DNA of 64,000 nucleotides from Ephydatia muelleri (lineage: Eukaryota > Porifera > Demospongiae > Spongillida > Spongillidae): positions 62,001 to 126,000 of the forward strand of contig JABACO010000008.1 of assembly GCA_013339895.1 (NCBI GenBank), in the 5' to 3' direction. The notes beneath the pieces were generated by a model. That model searched no databases and had not been told where the DNA came from. It saw only the letters and a program-made list of their open reading frames with translations. Both the position numbers and the translations under genes were made by a program. Within the stretch, counting starts at the first letter, position 1, and each line of letters opens with the position of its first letter. Shown piece after piece: positions 34,766-45,657 of this stretch.

Positions 34766-37700
34766 TCAGGAACAGGCAATGGTGTCACCAATGTACGAAA
34801 CTACGTGTAATGACAAACAGGCCTGCACCCACACAATAGGTACAAGTACAAATGGCATTAAAATAAGACACTGCACCTGATGCTGTAGTGCTTCATTCAT
34901 GTGCGTTTTAAAATCATCAAGTGACGAAAATTTCAATGGAATGAATAGTTCTATTGAACAGGTAGAAGCTGAGGGTAGTGAACTGTTTTTGTCAAATGAC
35001 AAAACTGCTTGAGTAGGGAACCCTGTAACAGGAACTTGGCTGCAACCAGAAAAAAACTGCAGGACATCTTCTAACTCTGTTGCAGTACATAAACATTAGA
35101 TCAAATACAAATTCAAAATTTAATCACCTTACTTTGAACATTATCACCTGTGAAGTGATTACTTTTTAATGATGCCTGAATTATTACAGTTCAAGTTACC
35201 TTCACATAACTTCAAGTATTGTTTGAACACCTCCACCGCTTCTTCTTCCTTCTGTCGGTCATTCACACTATAATTAATTAGAAATAGCTTCATCATAGTA
35301 TCTGTAAGGGGGAATACAAAAACATTATTACATATTTGTAACATCATGGTACTTAAATAGTAATTACCAGCTGTAAGGTTTAATTCATTTGGAACAAAAA
35401 ACTTCTTCAAAATTCCTGAACATGACTTCATCGCTTCCATGACTCCTAATGTGCTCAATCCACTCATTATCTGCTCTATTTCCGCAATACTTTTCAATAC
35501 ACAATGATGCAAGCACATCATGTTGAGCACTTCATCTCTGTTAGCCATTGTTAGCCTTACGTAAACCCCACATTCTGATAATGCATCACTGTGCATGTCA
35601 ATGAACTTGGCTAAACCCTCTTCATCTGAAATACTGTGCAACTGATAAAAAAAATTCTCATTATGAATTACATTTGAGAAACGCAATGTATCATCTTGCC
35701 TTTTCACACAAATCTTTCACTGATGCATCTGAAACAAACTGTACACTACACTTGATTTCCGATATCTCTGTTCCACACATATACATGTACACTGGATGGG
35801 CGATGAACCTACATGCACTAACACCATAAATTAAGGAAATAGCCATTAGTTGACCGATTTTGTGATAAGTATTGTCCTATCATAAGAAGACAAGTTATGA
35901 CAGTATGGGTATAATGCAACAAAACAATTACCTTTAGAGCAAACCAATTGTGTTTGACTGTGCCGGTGGATTCAAAATAAGAATATCTCACTTCTTTAAA
36001 CACAAGTGTGAAAAACTCTCTAAACAACCCTCCTGCATCCACCCCTTGTTCCTCAGCAAATTCAATCTATAAAATGTCAATCACACAAAGATTTAAATTA
36101 AAAAAACACTGTAGAGTAAAATGAAATGTCAAAACATAATGAAAACTACTCCAGCAGAACAGAATTTTAACAGTTCTTAAAATGAAAATTTGAATGACAC
36201 ATTATTGAACAGTTCTCTCACGCACGACGCATACATTTGCATGCAATAACACAATTCATACCACTAGCTTCTTTTGGGGTGAAAATGAAGGTATTGCCAA
36301 TAACTTAAAAGCATCTTCGAGAATAACAGTGTCTTCTAACTGTGTAACAATATTCATCATTGTGGTCAATCATGCTTGATAGGTTGTGAATTATGTCTGC
36401 AAGGCTATTAAAAGAAAGTACAATTGATTCTTGGTTTCGCAAAAATGTATTCTTACTTGATATTTTCACTGTTCCTTTCAGCACAGTGTTCATCAACATC
36501 CTCAACATCCTCCTGCAAATTAATATATTGCATAGTTCACAGTACTAGCTCTTCAATTGGCTATCAGTGAACAGTGTCAGGATGCAAAATTTGCATTTGC
36601 CCCCCCCCCCCCCCCCCCCCCCCCAAATAAATAAATTGTGAAATGAATCATCCCATAACTGTTGCACATGGTCAATGTAAACATCTATGTCTCTCTGATT
36701 CGAGTACAATTACTGCTTACATAAGACTCAGGTGCAGTTCTAGGCACTAGTGCTGACTGCCTTGCATCACTTCTCCTTTTGATGAATGAAAATGAAAAGA
36801 TTGTTCAACATACAGTATATTGCAAAAGAAAACTTACTGATCTCATGACTGCATTTAGCTAAACAAATGTATTACAGCATATGTAAACTTTTCAAAGTAG
36901 ACACAATTTCATTGCACATCCAGTTATGGACACTGGACACATTTTTATCATCTGCAGCTATGTCTACTTGAATCACAAAAAGCTATTAAACTGGACTGTG
37001 ATCCAAATATACATGCACATATATGGTATGGTTAGTGTAGAGTGCATGGTTACTTTAGTGCTTATTAATTGTAAGAAAAATTTAATTGTATCAATATGGC
37101 CTGTCCTAATTGCGTTGTTGGTTTTAAACTTAAAGTGAATTATGTATATGAATGCTGATACAACCACACCCACCTCGTATTGTTCATCTACCTCAACAGC
37201 TTCAGATTTAGCTTCAGAGGTTAACCTTAAGAACAAAAATAAGCAATAAACCAGTTTTATTTAAATGCATAACTTACTTTACAGAACACACTACTACATG
37301 ACTTGCAAATTCATGTCTGGCTACTAACTCATTGCAGGTCAAACATTGCTGCAGATGAAGAGGCTAAAAAATGGGACATTACATGTAGAATAAAACAATG
37401 CATGAAGTGTATACCTTTGCATTTTGGCGATTAAAAGGGATGCTTCTTTGAAGTGGTCGTACATAAACTTTTGCTCCTCCTACAACATTCCTAATATACT
37501 GTGTGGTGTATCCTCCAGGAGGGCACTCAATTAGTATAAGCTCATTAGATCCTTTTGCCTTCACTAATAAGTCATATCCACCTGCGTTCTCAAGACTGGG
37601 GTACTCACTGAACAGAGTATCATCTAAGTCAGCTGGATCATTAGTAACAAGTAATGGGAATCGCTTTTCTCCAAGGCCAGAAATTGAAAGGTTTGTGTTA

Positions 37701-38461
37701 TCGACAACAGATGGAACTTCATTGCATTTGACGTCATGCAGACAGACAAATGTATGTGTCCATGCTTTATCTCGTTTCTTATCTCGATGAGAGGAATGTC
37801 GGCTGCGTTTTCGAGTGAACATAGAGTTTAACAACTCATTACTATATCCTTGTGACATTAATGGGGTAAGTCCCTGACTACTAGATTGATGTGCAGACTG
37901 ATCCAAGTACGGTGGGAGTGCAGGCGGATGAAGTGACCTAGAAGGTTGCTGTTGTGTACTTTGGATAGATTGAATTGCTGAAGTGGATTGCCGATTAGAA
38001 TATGATGACTGTGTCTGTGGTTGTATTAACTGGTTTGCTGAAGTGGATTGCCGATTAGAATATGATGACTGTGTCTGTGGTTGTATTAACTGGTTTGCTG
38101 AAGTGGATTGCCGATTTTAATATATGATGACTGTGGTAGTTGTATTAACTGGTTTGCTGAAGTGGATTGCCGATTAGAATATGATGACTGTGTCTGTGGT
38201 TGTATTAACTGGTTTGCTGAAGTGGATTGCCGATTAGAATATGATGACTGTGGTGGATTGTATTAACTGGTTTGCTGAAGTGGATTGCTGATTAGAATAT
38301 GATGACTGTGACTGTGGTTGTATTAACTGGTTTGAAGAAGTGGACTGCGGAGTTGGTTGATTTGAATATGGAATGGACTGATTGTAAGGACGGTTGACAC
38401 CAGATAAAGTGGAGCGACCAGGGTGGGATTGTGCAGTCTGTGAAAAAGCAGCCACCAAAGT
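34766..38461 (-). CDS. HECT-type E3 ubiquitin ligase, right-arm copy
   Basis: Predicted to transfer ubiquitin through a catalytic cysteine. Exons include 38,461-37,415 (Ser/Gln-rich repeats, then ECPPGGYTTQYI and VYVRPLQ), 37,348-37,278 (CLTCNE...HEFASHVVVC zinc-finger-like), 37,225-37,174 (acidic), 36,775-36,721, 36,512-36,457 (acidic) and 36,339-36,262. The HECT domain starts at 36,066-35,932 (GVDAGGLFREFFTLVF) and continues to the C-lobe at about 35,000, where SASTC carries the expected active-site Cys before FSSLDDFKTHMNEAL. Compared with invertebrate G2E3-like HECT proteins the order is typical. Frame problems: one extra A near 35,704 and small indels in the N-terminal repeats (38,115; 38,255). 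Further 5' exons probably lie at 43,715-43,913. Confidence 0.8.
37960..38345. repeat. Coding minisatellite of the HECT N-terminus (right)
   Basis: Partner of 545-955, about six units. Two units carry indels not found in the other arm (TTTTAATATATGATG near 38,115 and GTGGATTGTATT near 38,255). Confidence 0.9.
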
Positions 38462-38738
38462 CTGAGCAGAAAGTTTTGTAATCTGTTTCTTTATCTACAT
38501 ACTGTTATCTTTTATTTGTTTGTTTATTATTTAATTGCAAGGATAACTAGCCTTTTCTTATCAAGAATAATTTTTAACCACCACAATCAACTATAAGCAT
38601 TATGATATATGTAATTTTAAAATCAAGGCATGTGTACACACATTCTACTAGCTGTCACAATAGATACACACTAATCAACTTTGCTTATCTTTGAAACAAA
38701 CAGCCCTACAGAAAGCCTGCTTTACATAAAGTGCACAA

Positions 38739-38941
38739 TAGAGGACTTGCATTGACGTCACGTGCATCTTGTAATGTTAACCTACGTATCTTACATCATA
38801 TTTATATTGCTATACATGATTAATATATATGCACCAAATGACGCCTTCTTTTCATTTCTGTCCAATTATTGTTTATCTTGCACACATACAGCAAACGTTT
38901 ATAAGTGATGTAAGGCACGTGACGTCACTGCAAGTCCTCTA
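38739..38941. mobile_element. 203 bp element with 27 bp inverted ends containing CRE and E-box
   Basis: The left end TAGAGGACTTGCATTGACGT continues CACGTGC. The right end is its inverse, GCACGTGACGTCAC then TGCAAGTCCTCTA, with one mismatch. Each end contains CACGTGACGTCA, overlapping CACGTG and TGACGTCA palindromes. The interior is AT-rich. The left-arm counterpart begins at base 1, inside the equivalent right end. No clear target-site duplication was seen. Either a MITE or a pair of inverted promoter modules. Confidence 0.6.
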
Positions 38942-40732
38942 CAGTGATGCTGACTTTAGAGACAAATGATGGTACGCTGAATGCGTCAATCAATGAATGA
39001 AGTATATAAAGTACTTTGTACTGAATCATACAACATGAGTTCACCATGCTGGAAGGACTCTCAAAAATGCTCACTCATTGAGCAGCAATGGCACAGATAG
39101 ATGCCTATCAATGCAAAACTTAAACTTTCTTACCCACATTGGTAAGTCAGGCATCATAAGATGTGTAGCATTAGAAAACAAGCCCCTAAACCTAGCCTAG
39201 TCTCCAGGCCCTATGTTATGGGAGCAAAAAACTAGGGCCTGGAAGACACTGCCAGGGTCCTAGCACGCATGCGCTAGCCATTACCAAGAAATTTTGTAAT
39301 CATATACTTATTATGGAAACAATTCCGCATACTAACTCATTCCCAGCACTGGCGTTTCCTCGTCCTAGACCTTTGTATGTATATAGCCCATAGATTAGTA
39401 ATGGTACAAGCGTGTATTGGCACACAAATCAGCAGAAATAGTGCATTTGTGCAAGAGATAAAATGGGCGAGATCGTGCAGAAACAAATTCTTGCGCATTC
39501 GTACATTAAATTGATTCATAAGGAGTTTATTTTATTTTTTTACCAAACTACTGAATATTATGAGAATACACATTTAGAGGTTTACTTGTAATGTGCTGGG
39601 TAAAATACTCAAGTTTGGATTCTGCTAATATTATTGGTACCAATTGCAACACTCCCACTATGTTGCTGCTTTCAGCAAACACTAGCAAACATGACAGATC
39701 CCATGGTTGTGGTGGAGAAAACTATATGTGTTGAAGTACTAAATCTAGTATCCGCCATCACCATTGTAGCTGTTCAAGTATTTTGAGAGCATATTTAACA
39801 TCAAGCTAATTTCAACCTTGTGCTTCTGTTCTTTTGGACTGTCTTTTTAAAATTATGTACAAGGACACCTGTTGAAATTTTTTCCCTTTATATCTAGACT
39901 ATTTTTGTGGTGATTTGAAATTGTATTCGATTTTTTGTCATTAAATCACTTACTAATTCATGATAATATTTATTGGTAGAATGTTGTGGGCTGCTTTATC
40001 AACAATAAATGTGACCAGACCAGCCAATGGACCTAAAGTAGCTTATCAGGTCACTAACAAAAAAGGAGTAACACTGCATGTCCTAATTTGATTTGATTTT
40101 GATGACCAAAAATTAGCTGCAGAAGTATATCAATGCATGGATCCTCATATGAAAATCTCAGATGAAAAAACATATAAATGTTTTTAATCTGTTCCTGGGA
40201 TCTGTCTTATTCCTATTCATCGTTGAAAATCCTCTTTCCACATTTACCCCACACCCTACCTTTTTCAACATTTCTAGAAATAAAATGGTGCTCATGCAAA
40301 CAAGATTTTGATAAAAGGGGGGCAGCAGCGCTTGAGTATGACAATACGTAGTTGGGCGTTGCCAGCCCTTTGTGTTATGTAATATTGTCAATGCTTTTCA
40401 GGCTGATGATGTGATAACACACCATGAAATAAATAAAAAAGGAAGAACAGCTACTTATCATTATATCTCATCAGCCGCTACAAAGGGTTATAATGACGCA
40501 ATCCCAGGTGCAGCTCTTGGTACACATGTAGGCTTGCAACCCGACCTTCACCTGGGCGGGCCACGCCCAACTTGACAATACAACACTAGCCTTTTTTTTG
40601 GGTGAGGCTGACAGGGCTGTAGGCAGGGGTGTTTGGGTACAACTATGTGTACTTCATGATGATCATTACCATACTTGGTAGTTGTCAGCCTCCCCCCCCC
40701 CCAAAACACCCCCTGCGGCTTGCATGCAGTAA
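38942..40732. other. No gene recognised
   Basis: AT-rich sequence. There is a small inverted repeat (AGGCCCTA / TAGGGCCT) at about 39,207 and 39,233. A 67-codon frame at 40,372-40,575 has no known motif. Confidence 0.6.
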
Positions 40733-42145
40733 AGTGGAAACCATCACACTTGAGCATATAATTTTTTGGTGATGTAATTTTCTTTACTTGAATTTATTTC
40801 AATAACAGAAAGCTAAAATGCTAATCTGAAATGACACAATTAGTGCACAACTATCTAGTAATGTATGTTGAAAGTAAAAAAGCATCACGTGATTATTTAA
40901 TTTTGTTATTAATTCTTGTATTGACCCCAGTGCTAAAACACTTGTTAGCTGAATTTCTCCCCTTGTTGGTAATGAATCGTAACCAAATCTGCAGTGTATC
41001 TATGTACCATGTCGTTACATCGTTTGGCCACGTCGATTTTCAAGTCCGGTAAATAGCCATGGTTCTATCCACATAGAAGTGCGTTTTTAGTTGCTAAAAC
41101 GTTAGCGATGCCGTTTTGTGTGGCACTCTTACTAGGCTGAAAGAATTGGTTTGCGGGTTGATACATGTTTGGTCTATTGAAAAACAGCTCTGTCGAGGCA
41201 ATAGCCCCTACTTTGCCGCTGAAAACGTGTTGTGAAACACGAATGGCTAAAAACAGCTGCCATGTCTGCTTTTTTCAATGAATTTCATAGAAAACGTGAC
41301 ATTTTCCCTAGTAATTATTAAAATTAACGCTGTTGATCGATCGAAGTTGTCATTAGAAAGTGCGAAAATGGTTCTTTTCAGAACCAACCTAGCGATGCTG
41401 CCTCTTCCAGCCACGCGCAAATAAATTGTTCTGCAGGGTTCCCTCTCGGTTTACGACATGTTGTGAGATCTTTCCACGTTGAGGCAGGTTGGTTCTGAAA
41501 AGAACCGTTTTCGCACTCTCCAATGACAACTTCGATCGATCAACAGCGTTAATTTTAATAATAACTAGGGAAAATGTCACGTTTCCTATGAAATTCATTG
41601 AAAAAAAAAGCAGACATGGCGGCTGTTTTTAGCCATTCGTGTTTCACAACACGTTTTCAGCGGCAAAGTAGGGGCTATTGCCTCGACAGAGCTGTTTTTC
41701 AATAGACCAAACATGTATCGACCCGCAAACCAATTCTTCCAGCCTAGTAAGAGTGCCACACAAAACGGCATCGCTAACGTTTTAGCAACTAAAAACGCAC
41801 TTCTATGTGGATAAAACCATGGCTATTTATTGGACTTGAAAATCGACGCGGCCAAACGATGTAACGACATGGTACATAGATACACTGCAGATTTGGTTAC
41901 GATTAATTACAAACAAGGGGAGAAATTTAGCTAACAAGTGTTTTAGCACTGGGGTCAATACAAGATTTAATAACAAAATTAAATAATCACGTGATGCTTT
42001 TTTACTTTCCATATACATTACTAGATAGTTGTGCACTAATTGTGTCATTTCAGATTAGCATATAGCTTTCTGTTATTGAAATAAATTGAAGTAAAGAAAA
42101 TTACATCACCAAAAAATTATATGCTCAAGTGTGATGGTTTCCACT
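40733..42145. mobile_element. 1.41 kb near-perfect palindrome (long-arm foldback element)
   Basis: The left arm 40,733-41,390 and right arm 41,486-42,145 are inverted copies of about 658 bases with few mismatches, separated by 95 bases. Ends are AGTGGAAACCATCACACTTG and complement. Each arm contains an inner hairpin (GGTTCTTTTCAGAACC). The arms carry mirrored 69-73 codon frames, which are not convincing genes. Probably a foldback transposon or recent inverted duplication. Confidence 0.9.
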
Positions 42146-42169
42146 ATGTTAGTGGCATGCGGGTCGTTA

Positions 42170-42230
42170 AAAATCCGTTGCTACAACACACACACACACA
42201 CAACACCACACACACACACACACACACTTA
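42170..42230. repeat. (CA)n microsatellite
   Basis: Interrupted ACACAC tract between the palindrome and the hAT-like element. Confidence 0.9.
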
Positions 42231-42278
42231 TTAACTATATGCGAGCGGGGGGAAAAATGTTGAAATTTTAACTCGCAT

Positions 42279-43316
42279 CAGAGATAATATATAGAGGGAT
42301 TGGAAACGAATCACATGCGCCATACTCTGAGGCATTTTTAACACGTGCGATGCTCGCATGCGTGAATCACACCTAAGTAGACCAAAGAAAGGGGCGGATT
42401 TTGTGCTTTGAATAAAGTTCTGTGATTTTGCAAGGTATTTTTTCACTTTTAAAACCAACAGCTTATTGATAATCCTGAATACATTCATTAGGCACAGCCT
42501 TATTTGGTTTAGCTTTTTTTTGTAATTGACGACGAACAAAAATCTCCTTATAGCCTTGCTTTTATAGCCTTGGGGGGAGAATCTGCCTATCTAGAAGAGC
42601 TGTTATCTTCTTTTTTAGTATATAGCCTATTGTGTGCCACCGCTTTAGTTTTGGCGCGTAGGATCTTTGTAAACTCTCACACTCGCATTTCCTATACCCG
42701 TACTTTTGGGGGTAGCCACGCCGCTGTGTTACGGAACTGACTGGTTTTGGTATTATATTTTTACAGTGCAGTGTTGGTTGTGTGCCCATTGCAAGTTTTT
42801 AAAGGACCAATGTATCCCATTTCTTTAGTGAATTTCTGCAAAGGTGATGGGTGGAAGAAAATTTAAACGTCCGGACGTTAAGAACGCTGAAAGAAAGAAG
42901 AGGGACTCTATGAAACTGGTTGTGGCTATATCTTATCTCTGTCCTTAGCAACGTAGCCTGCTCCCTTGGCCTTGGCAAAGTAGACTGCTCCCTTGACCTT
43001 AGCAAAGTAGCCTGCTCCCTTGGCCTTAGCAAAGTAGCCTGCTCCCTTGACCTTAGCTAAGTAGCCTGCTCCCTTGGCCTTAGCAAAGTAGCCTACTCCC
43101 TTGGCCTCAGCAAAGTAGCTTGCTCCTTTGGCCTTAGCAAAGTAGCCTGCTTCTTTGTCAACTGTCTTGTATTATGAATTGCGTAAACGTATGTACATAT
43201 ATGTCATAGTGGTAGCTCTGATCCATAGCAAGCTCTTGTATGGATTCTTTCCAGGTGTGCGCGTGTTAATTAGTGTTGATTGACTGCGTTTCCAATCCCT
43301 CTATATATTATCTCTG
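42279..43316. mobile_element. hAT-like non-autonomous transposon with perfect 30 bp ends
   Basis: The left end 42,279-42,308 starts CAGAGATAATATATAGAGGG. The right end 43,287-43,316 is its exact inverse complement over 30 bases. The flanks are a 7-base direct repeat, CTCGCAT (42,272-42,278 and 43,317-43,323). A CAG terminus with a 7-8 base target duplication is hAT-like. The 1,038 bp interior has no transposase and includes a 27 bp minisatellite. Confidence 0.85.
42945..43165. repeat. 27 bp minisatellite inside the hAT-like element
   Basis: About eight units of AGCAAAGTAGCCTGCTCCC plus TTGGCCTT with GAC/GGC variation. The unit length is a multiple of three, so a nine-residue repeat is open in several frames, but no start or context supports translation. 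Confidence 0.95.
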
Positions 43317-43714
43317 CTCGCATGCACTGGTCCGACTGAGTCCGCTACGCACAACAAGTGCTCCAGGAACACGCACACTGCAGTGTAGGAACACGCACAC
43401 TGCAGTGTAGGGGCACGCGACTCGATCATATGTCAAATAGCTGCAACGTGAAATACGTCACTGGCGCTTACATGTTGTCAAATTGTGAACCAAGTTTTAG
43501 ACGTCCAATATCGCTGCGAAAGCGACAATTCCCACCTCTCGCATAATCGTTACTTTCCTTTACAAGCTACAACTCTACCATGTGAATTCAAATGATCTAA
43601 ATTGTTTCCATAAAACGCAGGGTAAAATGAACATCTAAACGCCTACGTGTATATGCCCATGCATACTGTATATCTGTAAATTCAACCAATGCAACTAACT
43701 TGAGGTGGTGTCAC

Positions 43715-43913
43715 CTGACAAGCAGCAGGCTGCTGCATCTGAGCTGACTCGGGCTGCTGAGGTGAAATAAAGCCTGTGTACGTGATAGAAGTAACAATGT
43801 TAAAATAAGTATGCACGGGCTGAAAGCTTGCCTTGGCCGAATTCCTGCAATATCCTGTCGCGTGCTTCAGACAAGATGGCCTGCAATGCGTCCCTGCCAT
43901 CTATGCCCGCCAT
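43715..43913 (-). CDS. Probable distal 5' exons of the HECT gene
   Basis: An ATG at 43,913 opens MAGIDGRDALQAILSEARD and reaches a donor after 43,817. A second exon 43,773-43,715 (RFISPQQPESAQMQQPAACQ) ends at CAG|GTGACA in phase 0. This matches the phase 0 acceptor of the HECT exon at 38,461, whose product is also Gln/Ser-rich. The connecting intron would be about 5.25 kb and span the palindrome and hAT-like element. Linkage to HECT is inference; it could be a separate small gene. The equivalent left-arm exons would lie outside the window. Confidence 0.4.
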
Positions 43914-44624
43914 TCGATCTGATCAATGCCACGTGTAGATTGGGATTTTAGATCAAAACTTTTCCCGGAACTCAGTGGGTTCACTTAAATTAATTAAGCT
44001 ATCGATAGGTATAGCACGTGGAAAGTACGCCCACCGTACTTACAGCTTACGTAATAGTGGGGCTGGGTACGAAACTACCCAAGCATTAGTGATATAGTCT
44101 CATAGAGACCATATGTATGACACAAAAACCAGTTTCAGTAGGGTGCACGCGTACAGAACATAGTTGTGCAATGTCACACTCATATGTGTGTAATAGGGTG
44201 CATGGATGTACAGTAGAGCAGTTTTTCAATGACAATGTTGTTGTGGCTGTGAATTTTATTGTACAGATTGTAGTTAGGTCAGAGCCCTGGTACGTTTACA
44301 CAGTCCTTATCAGATGCTTACAAGCTTCTCCTAGGACTACTGTACACTGACACACACTGACATCAATATGCACACTGACACACACACATGCACAGGTACA
44401 CTGAGGACTGATACTGATGTCAGTTTTAAAAATAAAACATCAGCATTTCTTTAATGTTAGGTCCCTCCCACAAATATTGTGCCAGCACACACACACACAC
44501 TGACACACATAACACCTGACATGTATACTGATGAACAGTTGACAAAGTAAAAGCTTGTTAGTCCCTCCCACAAGTATTGTGCAGTCGTCACACATACAGA
44601 CATTACGCATACACACACGCACAT

Positions 44625-44660
<36 letters not shown>

Positions 44661-45657
44661 ATACACATGTAAATACAAGTCCTAATCTAGTTCATATTTC
44701 AGACTTAGTGAAAAGGTATTAAACCAGCTTTCTATAATTTCTATTGAATTTTATGTTCTGTTTCACACAGGTATTGTATCTGATGGATAGATGTAATGTC
44801 AGTGATGAATTTTGCAATGAGCTGTAAATGATTTCTACCTGCAACACCACAGTCCTATCAAGTAAAGTGCAAATACAGCAAAACAAACCCTAATACCAGA
44901 ATTCACTGTGTACACACACTACATCATGATGTAGTTGAAATGTTGCTCAAAGCTGCTCTATTTCATTACATTACCTCTCCTTTAAGGAACCATGTACAGT
45001 ATACGGCTGTTTTATGCACTGCAACATTAGACAGATTAGTTTAATTCTTTGTTCACACTACTATCAAGAGCAAATGTACATGCTGAGGGTTCAATCAATG
45101 GAGGTGAAAGGCAAACTCTTACTAGCTAGGGGTGCTGTTAGAAAACATAGATACATGCCGCTGGTGAAGTAAATTTTGCTAACATCACTTGAAATAACCT
45201 CACTCTCATACTTGCACTACCAACTTGAACATACACTGAATTGGTCAAGGGCTTCCAAAAAAATGCACACTCAGTGAATTATTCATTTACATATATACAG
45301 TACAACCTATCCTAGTTGTAACACAACCACCACTTATGAAGCATTATATCTGAGTGAGTTCAACAAATAAGTGTGAAGCATGAAACATGAAGGATAGTGC
45401 CCTATACATGTATATTATCACATGATGTGATAAACTTAGGAGGGAGAAGGAAAGGTGGAGCAAATCCAGGTCATGTTTTATTATGTATTGACCAACTCGT
45501 AGATGTATTCATTCTTGTCAGTTGTCATGTGCAAATTGCAAATTAAGCACCCACCCGCTCACTAGCTTAAAATCTAACTCTATGCACCTTTCTTCAATGT
45601 TAAACAAGCTAGGTCTGTACAAAAATGTACACCAAAATGCAACATCATCTATCCTAA
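43914..45657. other. No gene recognised; short CA-rich direct repeat
   Basis: A ~100 base direct repeat with TCCCTCCCACAA(A/G)TATTGTGC occurs at about 44,460 and 44,562, each followed by CACACA tracts; the second tract extends to 44,657. Otherwise AT-rich. Confidence 0.6.

Larger units (their letters stand above)
28257..38920. repeat. Right arm of the ~10.6 kb inverted duplication
   Basis: Reverse-complement partner of 1-10,644. Unlike the left arm it is joined without a gap to interior sequence at its inner end and to outer sequence at 38,921, so this arm is the better supported locus. One internal tract (about 29,745-30,005) is clearly more diverged from its partner than the rest. Confidence 0.95.

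Noticed and set aside
42799-43032. Repeat protein encoded by the 27 bp minisatellite
   Set aside because: Unit length divisible by three keeps several frames open on both strands; no start, splice or flank supports translation.
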